DNA from: Arthrobacter sp. ZGTC412
Lineage (GTDB): Bacteria > Actinomycetota > Actinomycetes > Actinomycetales > Micrococcaceae
Length of the DNA: 64,000 bases
Assembly: GCF_002929215.1 (NCBI RefSeq)
Contig: NZ_PJII01000011.1
Coordinates: forward strand, 62,001 to 126,000
Direction of reading: 5' to 3'
In this document: positions 43,578-51,422 of the stretch, piece by piece
Layout: each line of letters opens with the position of its first letter
Position numbering within the stretch: position 1 is the first letter of the stretch
Made by a program: the position numbers and the translations under genes
Notes under the pieces: model-generated
Database searches by the model: none
What the model was told of the DNA's origin: nothing
What the model saw: only the letters and a program-made list of their open reading frames with translations

Positions 43578-44318
43578 CTAGCGCTGTACGAGTGTCATTT
43601 CAAAGCTGTACGAATCCGCACGGTACACATGGTGTCCGGTTTCCACGTTGCGGCCTGTATCGTCCACGGCGGTCCGCTCCATGGTGACCAAGGCCGAGCC
43701 TGGCACCGTGTCGAGTTGCGTGGCCTGGTACTCGTTGGCTACTACGGCGCCGATCCGCTGGGTGGCGAGCCGGAAATTCACTCCGCCGTTGCGCAGTACG
43801 GAGTACAGGCCTTGGCTGCCCAAGAGTTCCTCGGTGAGGGGGGTGATGTCATCGCGGACCCAGTTTTCCATCAGCGCCAGCGGCTTCCCGCCCACTTTCC
43901 TCAACCGGGTGAAGTGGTACACCATGGCGCCCCGCGGAAGGTGGAGCGCCTCGCGCGTCGGGTCGTCGGCCTCGTCGTGGCTGAACGTGAGAACGTCTGT
44001 GGTGGGCTTGGCGCCGTTGTTGCTGAGGTCGTCAAAGAGGCTGGAAAGCTCCAGCGGGCGCCGGACCTGGCTGGACACGACCTGTGTCCCCACGCCCCGC
44101 TTGCGCACCAGCAGGCCGGAGCGCACCAGTTCGTCCATGGCCTTGCGCATGGTGGGCCGCGACAGGTTCAACTGTGCGGCGAGGTCAATCTCGTTGTCCA
44201 GCCGGCTCCCGGGCTCCAGGATCCCGGTATGGATGGCTGCCTCGATGCCCTGTACCACCTGGTGGTACAAGGGAACGGGTGAGGAGCGGTCGATGCTGAG
44301 ATTGAGCTGGTTCGCCAT
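43578..44318 (-). CDS. GntR family regulator, candidate inositol regulator
   Basis: 246 residues. The winged helix reads PLYHQVVQGIEAAIHTGILEPGSRL, then DLAAQLNLSRPTMRKAMDELVRSGLLVRKRGVGTQVV. The C-terminal domain is of the UTRA (HutC) type, with MVYHFTRLRKVGGKPLALMENWV and a late MERTAVDDTGRNVETGHHVYRAD. Inositol clusters of Corynebacterium use a GntR repressor called IolR. This protein is encoded with iolB and preceded by a perfect 9-bp inverted repeat shared in part with other inositol promoters, so I infer that it is the IolR equivalent. Confidence 0.85.
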   Translation of the reverse strand: MANQLNLSIDRSSPVPLYHQVVQGIEAAIHTGILEPGSRLDNEIDLAAQLNLSRPTMRKAMDELVRSGLLVRKRGVGTQVVSSQVRRPLELSSLFDDLSNNGAKPTTDVLTFSHDEADDPTREALHLPRGAMVYHFTRLRKVGGKPLALMENWVRDDITPLTEELLGSQGLYSVLRNGGVNFRLATQRIGAVVANEYQATQLDTVPGSALVTMERTAVDDTGRNVETGHHVYRADSYSFEMTLVQR

Positions 44319-44371
44319 GGAGATGCTTCCTTCGCGCCGCCTGGTTGCCGCTGTAGCAGCTCCCTTGTCCT

Positions 44372-44397
44372 AGTATGTCCGCTTGATAGGACATACT
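44372..44397. promoter_or_regulatory. Perfect inverted repeat, candidate GntR operator
   Basis: AGTATGTCC and GGACATACT are exact 9-bp arms with an 8-base spacer, 54 bases upstream of gntR. The half-site AGTATGTC is repeated upstream of iolC and of the tautomerase gene. Confidence 0.75.
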
Positions 44398-44478
44398 GCC
44401 TTTACGTTGATAATAACAGGGCACGGGCGGCCGGCAAAGAAGCCCGGGACCCAGCGATGGCTTGACTAGGCTGGGTGC

Positions 44479-44949
44479 ATGAACAACCGATACCTGGTCT
44501 CCCGTGAGCGTTTCATCGCAGCAACGCCCAAGGTGATCTTCGAACTCCTGGCCACTCCGGCCATGCATAGCGTGATCGACGGTTCCGGCACCGTCAGGGG
44601 CGCCCAGCCGCATGGTCCGAAGCGGCTGTCCGCGGGCGCCAGGTTTGGCATGGAGATGAATGTCAAAGTGGACTACAAGATCCTCAACACCGTCTGCGAA
44701 TTCGAGGAGGGACGCCGAATTGGCTGGCGTCATTTCTACGGGCATGTCTGGCGGTACCTGCTCGAACCAGCCACCGACGCCGATGGCCTGCAAGGCACGC
44801 TGGTCACCGAACAGTGGGACGCCCGCGCGGTCCGGGGCAAGGTGTTCCTCCGGCTTGCGGGGTACCTGCAACGCCATCCTGGCAGTATCGAGGCCACGCT
44901 GGGACGGCTGGACCGGCACGTCACCGGTGCGTCCGGAGCCGCGAAGTAG
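44479..44949 (+). CDS. SRPBCC family protein (polyketide cyclase/dehydrase-like)
   Basis: 156 residues. The fold pattern is that of START/SRPBCC proteins: SRERFIAATPKVIFELLATP, then a mixed beta region (RFGMEMNVKVDYKILNTVCEFEEGRRIGWRHF) and a long final helix (LQRHPGSIEATLGRLDRHV). Such proteins bind hydrophobic ligands; none is known here. It is divergent from gntR and starts the next block. There is no good Shine-Dalgarno sequence directly before the ATG at 44479. Confidence 0.78.
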   Translation: MNNRYLVSRERFIAATPKVIFELLATPAMHSVIDGSGTVRGAQPHGPKRLSAGARFGMEMNVKVDYKILNTVCEFEEGRRIGWRHFYGHVWRYLLEPATDADGLQGTLVTEQWDARAVRGKVFLRLAGYLQRHPGSIEATLGRLDRHVTGASGAAK

Positions 44950-44959
44950 GCCTGCGGAC

Positions 44960-46093
44960 ATGAACCTCTCCGGAAACCTCGGTCCCAGCCCCCGCAGCCT
45001 TGAGGTGGATGACCTCGCTATTTTTGATCGCCTGGTCAGCGGACGCGGCGCGGAGCTCGACGGCTGGCACGCCCAGTCGCTTGACCTTCGCGGGCGGGCC
45101 GCTGCCATGGAGCAGGTGAACGTTGAAGGCGCCATCTTCCTTGGCTGCACCTTTGACGACGGGATGGAGGACACCCTCCGGCGCCGGGGCGCCTTGATTT
45201 TCCCGCGGCTCGACGCAGTTCCCTTCAACCCCTACCGGGCCGGTTAGTATTCGCCCGCCGAGCTTTACACCGGCCTCGCGGATGCCCCGTATGAAGAACT
45301 GCCCGACGCGCAGATCTACCAGTGGAGCATCCAGCCGGGCCAGCGGCACCGGTTGGACGCCACCCTCGCGTCAGCTCTGCACGACCACGCAATCGGCGAT
45401 GCGCTGGAAGAAGCAATCCATTCAGGGCCCTTCTCCAACCGGTCCGTAGTCGGCGTCATGGGCGGGCATGCGGCCCAGCGGGGGAGCGCCGACTATTCCC
45501 AGGCAGCACAGTTGGGCAGGCTGCTTGCCCGGGACGGGCACGTGGTGGCAACGGGCGGGGGACCGGGAGCCATGGAGGCAGCCAACCTGGGGGCCTATCT
45601 GAGCCAAGCGGACGACGGCGGGCTGCAGGCTGCGCTGGCAGGGCTCGGCGCCGTCCCGGGGTTTCGTCCCTCGGTGTCTGCGTGGGCGCGCGCGGCGGCC
45701 GCCGTCGTCGAGCGCTACCCGGATGGAACGCCGTCGCTGGGCATCCCCACCTGGTTCTACGGCCATGAGCCACCCAATTACTTCGCCACGCACATTGCCA
45801 AATACTTCGCCAATGCCATCCGCGAAGCAATCCTGCTCGAGCTCTGCCAAGGGGGCATCGTCTTCCTCCCGGGAGCCGCAGGAACTGTGCAGGAAATCTT
45901 CCAGGATGCCTGTGAGAACTACTACGGCGCACGCGAGAAAATCACGCCCATGGTGCTGGTGGGCAGGCACCACTGGGAGCACCAGTATCCCGCGTGGCCG
46001 ATGCTCCGAAGCCTGGCCGCGGGCAGGCCCATGGCGGACCGGATTTTTCTGGTGGATACGGTTGACGAGGCGGCAGAAGTACTGCAGGGCTAG
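44960..46093 (+). pseudogene. Rossmann-fold (LOG-like) protein gene with in-frame TAG
   Basis: The frame is continuous from ATG 44960 to TAG 46093 (378 codons) except for TAG at 45245-45247. Both halves read as one protein: the first ends NPYRAG and the second continues YSPAELYTGLADAPYEELPDAQIY. The second half holds the nucleotide-binding core of LOG/TIGR00730-like proteins: VGVMGGHAAQRG, VATGGGPGAMEAANLGAY and VFLPGAAGTVQEIFQDACENYYG. A single base change (for example TTG to TAG, Leu) explains the stop. Either it is a recent pseudogene, an amber read-through, a sequencing error, or two proteins with reinitiation. The function of this long family is unknown. Confidence 0.8.
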
Positions 46094-46121
46094 CCAGGAT
46101 GGCCGGCCGCGGAAGGGCAGC

Positions 46122-47048
46122 TCAGAGGTCCTTGCGGCATTGCGCCTTGCCCAACTCATAGAGCCCGTTGAGGTCCCCTATGGACAGCCCCTCGGAAGTG
46201 CCGATCTCCGGGTACATCAGTTGGGTGGGGTCCTCCACATGGTCCAGTCCCATCACATGGCTGAGTTCGTGCAGGATCACGGCAGTGGCGTAGAGGTGGC
46301 CGTCGGGGTTCAGCAGTTCATCGGCTATTTGCGGTGCGTCGAGGTCAAGTCCGCCGGTAACGAAGGTCTTGGGGCCTTCGTTGTAGCCGTAGTGGGTGCT
46401 GCCGCCGGTGCCGATCACTTTCCCTTTCAGCTGCGGCGCGACCTCCGGGGTTGTCCACGCGATGAGGAGCGGCGCCCAGCGCTCGCCGTAGGCATCGGGC
46501 TGGTAAGGCGGCCGCTGGGGTGACGGCAGTTCGGTGGTGGTGCCGTCGTAGACAAACGTTATGCCGGTGGCAGCGGAAATAGTAGAGATGGCGTCAGGAA
46601 TCAGGTACTCCGCGCCGGCGGGCGCCAGGTCACCGTTGATGACGTAGTGCAGCGGCCGGCATGGGGAGTAACCAACCGGGCTGCCGTCGCCGTTGACCGC
46701 CAGGAACCGGTAGGAATCACTGCCCACGGCTGGTGGCACGGGCTCGCGCAAGGGGGCCGCCTCTTCCTCGACTCCCGCCGGCGGGGCTCCTGTCCGTGCC
46801 TCCGCCGCGGGCTGCCCTCCGGGGTTCCCGGCGGTTCCAGCTTGGGGCTCGCCGCCGCCCTCTTGCCCGCCGACGCCGGGGCCGAGGCGGACATCGAGGA
46901 AATCCTTGATCCGGGGATCGTCCAGCACCAGCGCAGCCCCCAGCAATGCTGCGGAGAACAGGGCGCCTGTGAGTACAAATCGAAGGGCCCTGCCGCTGCT
47001 TCCAGTGCGTGCCCGCCTTCCGGCCTGGCGCGGCGGCTGCCCGTCCAC
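46122..47048 (-). CDS. Secreted or membrane-anchored matrixin-type metalloprotease
   Basis: 308 residues, GTG start at 47048. One N-terminal membrane segment (about 22-42) is followed by a Gly/Pro/Glu-rich linker (50-110) and an extracytoplasmic domain. The metzincin zinc site is complete, HELSHVMGLDH, with a Met-turn in QLMYPEIG. That matches family M10-like bacterial matrixins. It is probably a cell-surface peptidase. It lies 87 bases downstream of the VIT gene on the same strand and could be in its operon. Confidence 0.87.
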   Translation of the reverse strand: MDGQPPRQAGRRARTGSSGRALRFVLTGALFSAALLGAALVLDDPRIKDFLDVRLGPGVGGQEGGGEPQAGTAGNPGGQPAAEARTGAPPAGVEEEAAPLREPVPPAVGSDSYRFLAVNGDGSPVGYSPCRPLHYVINGDLAPAGAEYLIPDAISTISAATGITFVYDGTTTELPSPQRPPYQPDAYGERWAPLLIAWTTPEVAPQLKGKVIGTGGSTHYGYNEGPKTFVTGGLDLDAPQIADELLNPDGHLYATAVILHELSHVMGLDHVEDPTQLMYPEIGTSEGLSIGDLNGLYELGKAQCRKDL

Positions 47049-47097
47049 TACTGCACCCCCAATATCCGGTCCCGCTCAATTGCTGCTGCCGACGGAC

Positions 47098-47145
47098 CTA
47101 TTGCTAGTGAACCTTACTGCCAGTGAGCTTTACTGCTAGTGGATG
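47098..47145 (-). repeat. Three imperfect 15-16 bp tandem repeats
   Basis: On the plus strand TTGCTAGTGAAC, ACTGCCAGTGAG and ACTGCTAGTGGA recur with period 15-16 bases. They span the stop codon of the VIT gene and lie ahead of the metalloprotease gene. Confidence 0.6.
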
Positions 47146-48335
47146 ACGGTGCCGAAGACCAGCCCGAGCAGGTAGGTGACCCCTGCGGCGCCCAGCCCGA
47201 TGGCGAGCTGGCGCAGGCCCCGGGTAAGCGGTGACGTGCCGGAGAGCAGGCCCACGATGCCGCCGGTCACCAGCAGGGCAAGGCCAACGAGCACCCCTGC
47301 CACTACCAGGGCAGCTACTCCGGTCATGCCGAACAGGAACGGCAGGATGGGGACGATGGCCCCTGAGGCAAAGAAACAGAAGCTGGACAGGGCCGCGCCC
47401 CACGCCGTACCCACTGCTTCGTGCTGGTCTTCTGCCTCGGGAAGTTCCGGCTGCAGGGACAGGCTCGGGTCGCAGTCACAGGACAGGAGGCCCATGCGTT
47501 CAGCAACGCGGTGCTGCGCTGCTTCCTGGGACATGCCCCTGGCCAGATAGACGAGCAGCAGTTCGTTGTGCTCAAGGTCCAGCTTGGGGGCCGCGGCCAG
47601 GGTGACCTGGGTGGGGCGGGTGGCCGCGAGGAGTTCGCGCTGGGAGCGGACCGAGATAAATTCCCCGGCTCCCATGGACATGGCACCGGCCAGCAGGCCG
47701 GCAATGCCGCTGAGCAGCACCACGCTGCTGGCCACGCCGGACGCCGCCATGCCCATCACCAGGGAAAGATTGCTCACCAGGCCGTCGTTGGCGCCGAAGA
47801 CGGCGGCGCGGAAGGTTCCCGCCAGGCGGTTCCGCCCGCGCGTGGCCAGTCCACGGACCACTTCCTCGTGGATCTGCTCATCGGCAGCCATCGCCTCTGT
47901 GGCGTTAGGGTCCTTGGCATAGGGGGAGCGGCCTTCTGCGCGCTGGGCCAGGGCCAGTACGAACACGGACCCGAAGTGCCGCGCCAGGAACCCGAGCAGC
48001 TGGCTTCGCATCGACGCCGGGCGGGGCTTGCCTGCGTGTTCCCCGAGGAGGCCCAGCCAGTGTGCTTCATGCCGTCCCTCTGCTTCGGCCAGGGCCAGGA
48101 GAATGTCGCGTTCTTCGCCCTGCCGGTTCTGCGCCAGGTCCCGGTAGACAGCCGCCTCGGCACGCTCGTCTGCGAGGTACTGGCGCCAGCGGCGGATGTC
48201 AGCGGAGGCAGGCTCGGGAACCGGCCGGCCGGCGGGTGCGGACCCGGACGGGCCGTTGGCCGCGGGGTTGGAATCTGAGGGAAACGACTCTGACGGGGCG
48301 GTGCGGTGGTGGTGTGGATCGGCGTGCTGGGACAC
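47136..48335 (-). CDS. Ferritin-like/VIT1 fusion, predicted iron or manganese transporter
   Basis: 399 residues in two parts. Residues ~45-165 form a ferritin-like domain (YLADERAEAAVYRDLAQ, LAEAEGRHEAHW and AADEQIHEEVV give the Glu/His ligands). Residues ~175-399 are the CCC1/VIT1 transporter domain with FGANDGLVSNLSLVMGMA and GAGEFISVRSQRE plus about five membrane helices. The family moves Fe2+ or Mn2+, and the fused domain probably senses or binds the metal. I chose GTG 48335, which has AGGAG five bases upstream, over an ATG 39 bases earlier. The N-terminal His-rich stretch (HADPHHHR) may also bind metal. Confidence 0.9.
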   Translation of the reverse strand: MSQHADPHHHRTAPSESFPSDSNPAANGPSGSAPAGRPVPEPASADIRRWRQYLADERAEAAVYRDLAQNRQGEERDILLALAEAEGRHEAHWLGLLGEHAGKPRPASMRSQLLGFLARHFGSVFVLALAQRAEGRSPYAKDPNATEAMAADEQIHEEVVRGLATRGRNRLAGTFRAAVFGANDGLVSNLSLVMGMAASGVASSVVLLSGIAGLLAGAMSMGAGEFISVRSQRELLAATRPTQVTLAAAPKLDLEHNELLLVYLARGMSQEAAQHRVAERMGLLSCDCDPSLSLQPELPEAEDQHEAVGTAWGAALSSFCFFASGAIVPILPFLFGMTGVAALVVAGVLVGLALLVTGGIVGLLSGTSPLTRGLRQLAIGLGAAGVTYLLGLVFGTVIH

Positions 48336-48493
48336 GGAAACTCCTGGGCTGGATGGGGCGTGGTTCGGCCCCATTGCATCGCCAGCTTACCGCGGAGATC
48401 CGCGGTTTTTCGGCTGGCTTCCCTCACTCCGGAGTTTCGGTATCCCTCAAAATCGAGGGCTTTGGAGGGGCCTTGGCGCTCTAGCGGTGACCC

Positions 48494-48522
48494 TTGACCG
48501 CGGCACCCTGCGGTGCTGAGAT
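48494..48522 (+). promoter_or_regulatory. Predicted promoter of the small acidic protein gene
   Basis: TTGACC (48494-48499) and TGAGAT (48517-48522) are 17 bases apart, giving a leader of about 60 bases before ATG 48592. Confidence 0.55.
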
Positions 48523-48591
48523 GAAACTGTGGGCGCACGCCAGCGCCCACCCGAAAGAGCACGTCAGAGGCGAACAAACGGAGGTTGCACA

Positions 48592-48816
48592 ATGAACACC
48601 ACCGGACAGCACCCGGACATGCCCCACCTTGATTCGGTTGAAGCCGATCCCGCTTACGACTATGCCGAGGATGTGCCCGTCAGTGACGAAGACTGGGACA
48701 CCGAGGATGAATTCCTGGACGCGGAGGAACCCGTAGTCCAAACGCCGCCCGTCATCATCGACGCAGAGGAACGCGTGGTCCCGCTGGATGACGACGAATT
48801 CCGCGAGGCTCAATAG
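48592..48816 (+). CDS. Small acidic protein of unknown function
   Basis: 74 residues, very rich in Asp and Glu (EDVPVSDEDWDTEDEFLDAEE), with no membrane segment and probably little fold. The ATG at 48592 has GGAGG upstream. It has its own promoter and terminator, which supports a real gene. I recognise no family. Confidence 0.7.
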   Translation: MNTTGQHPDMPHLDSVEADPAYDYAEDVPVSDEDWDTEDEFLDAEEPVVQTPPVIIDAEERVVPLDDDEFREAQ

Positions 48817-48821
48817 AACGG

Positions 48822-48874
48822 ACGACGGCGGCACCTTCCCTTCGCTGAAAAGCGAAAGGAGGTGCCGCCGTCGT
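48822..48874. terminator. Bidirectional terminator
   Basis: The perfect 15-bp arms ACGACGGCGGCACCT and its complement enclose an inner TTCGCT-AGCGAA stem. It separates the small protein gene from the convergent symporter gene. Confidence 0.8.
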
Positions 48875-48892
48875 GCGTGCCGGGAGGTGCTG

Positions 48893-50413
48893 CTAGGGGG
48901 CTGAAACTTCTTCCGCCGAAGTCTCCCTGGTGTCCTGCCCGGAAACGCGGCGCTGCCAGTTGCGCATCACCTGGGGGTCGGTGGGCTTGGTCAGCAGGGA
49001 AACCGCTACGTACACCACGGCGGATGCGAGCAGGCCGTAGTAGATGGGCTCGTTGGCGTAGATGCCGTCCAGCGGCGCCTTTGCGTTGATTTCCAGGACG
49101 ATCATGGTGCCCAGCGTGACTACGGAGCCCACGGCCATGGAAGCTGCGGCGGCCACACCGGTGCCGCGCTTCCAGACCAGGCCGCCGAGGATGGCCACGA
49201 GGAGGCCGCCCACCAGGATGTCGTAGGCGATGGTCAGCGCCGCAACCACGTCCTTGGTGATGATGGCAATGACGATGGCGACTATGCCCAGGGAGAGGAC
49301 CCAGATGCGGTTGGCCTTGACGTCGTGCTCGGGATTGTCGCTGTCTTCGGTGTTGATGTTCTTCCCGAACCAGCTGGCCACAAACGGCAGGACGTCGGCG
49401 CGGGCAACTGTTGCGGCCGCGATGAGTGCCCCTGATGCTGTAGACATCATGGCTGCCACAGCGGCTGCCAGGACAAGCCCGCCGATGCCGACGGGCAACA
49501 GGGTCTGGGCTACTTCGGCGTAGACGTCGTCCTTGGCAGCAATCTCGATGTTGGACAGCGCCACGCTGGCGGCCATGCCGATCAGCGCGCCGGCGACACC
49601 GTAAAGGATGCAGTAGATGCCGGCGGTGGCGCCGCCCCAGCGGGCCACTTTGGCCGTTTTGGCCGTGAAGACGCGCTGCCAGATGTCCTGGCCGATCAAA
49701 AGGCCCAGGGTGTACACCACGAAGTAGGTGATGATGGTCTGCAGGCCGATGCCGTCGATCTGGAAGAAGCTCTCATCCACCCGGCTGCGGATGCCTTCGA
49801 AGCCGCCGGCAGCGTTCAGGGTGAAGGGGAGCATCAGGAAGAAAATGCCGATGGTCTTGATGATGAACTGGACCTGGTCCGCCAGGGTGATGGACCACAT
49901 GCCGCCCACCGTGGAGTAGATCAGCACAATGGCCCCGCCGATGGCGATGGCCAGCGCCCGGTCCCAGCCGAAGAGGACCACGAAGATGGTGGCGTAGGCG
50001 CCGGTGGAGGTGGCGCAGAGCATCAGCGTGTACGCGAGCATAACGATGCCCGAAGCCTCGGTGGCCCTGCTGCCGTAGCGCAGGGTGAGCATCTGCGAGA
50101 CCGTGTAGATCTTCAGCTTCTGGATGGTTCCGGCGAAAAGCAGGCTGAGGAGCAGGACGCCGGCGCCGATGGCGACGACCAGCCACATGCCGGAGATGCC
50201 GAACTTGTAGCCGAGTCCTACGCCGCCGACGGTGGATGCACCGCCGAGGACGACGGCGGCCATGGTGCCGGTGTAAAGGAACGGGCCAAGGCGACGGCCG
50301 GCGACCAGGAAGTCGCTGTTGTTCTTGGTACGGGACTTGCCCCACCAGCCGAATGCCAGCATTGCGAGAAGGTACACCACCACAATGGCGATGTTGATGA
50401 CATTTGCGTCCAC
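48893..50413 (-). CDS. Sodium:solute symporter family transporter
   Basis: 506 residues with about 13 membrane helices. SSS family features are visible: FLVAGRRLGPF in loop 1-2, GGASTVGGVGLGYKFG in helix 2-3 and IYSTVGGMWSITLADQVQF in the sodium-site helix 5 region, and the long helix 8 area around LAAAVAAMMSTASGALIAAATV. The GTG start at 50413 has AAGGAG upstream. It is divergent from an XRE-cupin regulator and next to an agmatinase-type and a ThDP enzyme, so uptake of a polyamine or guanidino compound is plausible but not proven. Confidence 0.9.
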   Translation of the reverse strand: MDANVINIAIVVVYLLAMLAFGWWGKSRTKNNSDFLVAGRRLGPFLYTGTMAAVVLGGASTVGGVGLGYKFGISGMWLVVAIGAGVLLLSLLFAGTIQKLKIYTVSQMLTLRYGSRATEASGIVMLAYTLMLCATSTGAYATIFVVLFGWDRALAIAIGGAIVLIYSTVGGMWSITLADQVQFIIKTIGIFFLMLPFTLNAAGGFEGIRSRVDESFFQIDGIGLQTIITYFVVYTLGLLIGQDIWQRVFTAKTAKVARWGGATAGIYCILYGVAGALIGMAASVALSNIEIAAKDDVYAEVAQTLLPVGIGGLVLAAAVAAMMSTASGALIAAATVARADVLPFVASWFGKNINTEDSDNPEHDVKANRIWVLSLGIVAIVIAIITKDVVAALTIAYDILVGGLLVAILGGLVWKRGTGVAAAASMAVGSVVTLGTMIVLEINAKAPLDGIYANEPIYYGLLASAVVYVAVSLLTKPTDPQVMRNWQRRVSGQDTRETSAEEVSAP

Positions 50414-50492
50414 GTTGGACTCCTTGGAGCTGTTGGCAGCTGGGGTGGTCTCCGGAAGAAGGGCCGGCCGGGAACCGCTGCATGAGGATGAG

Positions 50493-50527
50493 TGAGAGTC
50501 GATTCTCAAATATTGCCCTATAGGCAA
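50493..50527. promoter_or_regulatory. Two palindromes in the symporter/regulator divergent promoter
   Basis: TGAGAGTCGATTCTCA (50493-50508, one mismatched pair) and TTGCC-CTATA-GGCAA (50513-50527, perfect) lie side by side. They are likely binding sites for the XRE-cupin protein. The rest of the 50414-50681 gap shows no gene. Confidence 0.6.
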
Positions 50528-50681
50528 CAAGTGTTTTCCAAAGCGTAGGCTGTGACGGTGGTAACAGTCAAGAGGATGTTGGTGTCCGCAGCCACGCACG
50601 CCATGCAGGCGTCACAGAAGCGGCTGGCCATTAGTATTGCTCCAGAGCGGGGCCGGGCTGCCGGCCATGAAAGGTACGCAG

Positions 50682-51257
50682 ATGAAGGCACTGCCAGTCG
50701 AGCCGAGCAACGTACCTGTTGCCATCGGTTCCCGGATCCGCGCCGCGCGGCAGTCCCAGCGGCTCACCATCGAGCAGGTTGCCGACGCCACTGGACTCAC
50801 CAAGGGATTCCTTAGCCGGGTGGAACGCGATCTGACGTCACCTTCCGTGGCCTCGCTCGTGACGCTCTGCCAGGTGCTCTCCATTTCCATCGGTGAACTG
50901 TTTGCCGCGCCGGAAACCCACCTCACCAAACGCAACGATGGGCCGCGTATTTCCCTCGGCGGCCAAGGTATCGTCGAGCGCCTGCTTACGGCGCGTTCGG
51001 AGCGGCGCATCCAGATCATCCAGGCCTGCATCGAGCCGCACGGCCGGGGCGAGACCGAGCTCTACGCGGTGGACTGTGATGTTGACGTTCTCCACGTTAT
51101 TAAGGGCAACATCAGGCTGATCCTTACTAATGAGGAATACGACCTGAGTGCCGGGGACACCGTGACCTTCCCCGGCCGGGAGCCGCACACTTGGGTCAAC
51201 CCGACGGACGAGCCGGTCGAAGTCCTCTGGGTTCTGGTTCCGGCCGCCAGCCGGTAG
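50682..51257 (+). CDS. XRE-cupin family transcriptional regulator
   Basis: 191 residues. HTH at ~10-65: IGSRIRAARQSQRLTIEQVA, then GLTKGFLSRVERDLTSPSVASLV. A cupin domain occupies ~120-190 (ETELYAVDCDVDVLHVIKG, LSAGDTVTFPGREPHTWVNP). The pattern is that of PuuR-like regulators that sense polyamines or amino-acid derivatives. The ATG at 50682 is chosen, with AAAGG eight bases upstream; ATG 50667 is the alternative. It sits between the symporter and the ureohydrolase genes, which it probably controls. Confidence 0.9.
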   Translation: MKALPVEPSNVPVAIGSRIRAARQSQRLTIEQVADATGLTKGFLSRVERDLTSPSVASLVTLCQVLSISIGELFAAPETHLTKRNDGPRISLGGQGIVERLLTARSERRIQIIQACIEPHGRGETELYAVDCDVDVLHVIKGNIRLILTNEEYDLSAGDTVTFPGREPHTWVNPTDEPVEVLWVLVPAASR

Positions 51258-51288
51258 TCCTTTCTCAACTAAGTAGCGCGACATGTCG

Positions 51289-51378
51289 TTATGGGACCTC
51301 ATAAGGACACTTACTGCTACCTACTTTTAGGCTGAGTAGGTAAACAGCTGGTGCACATACGAAAACAAGCTGTATGAT
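51289..51378 (+). promoter_or_regulatory. Operator and promoter region of the ureohydrolase operon
   Basis: TTATG-GGACCT-CATAA (51289-51304) and TACCTACT-N9-AGTAGGTA (51318-51342) are perfect inverted repeats. A -10 TATGAT lies at 51373-51378 without a good -35, suggesting activator dependence or overlap with the regulator site. Confidence 0.55.
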
Positions 51379-51422
51379 GGCAGTCACATCAGTCCCTCAA
51401 CTCCTCGAAGGAGAGGCCTCCA

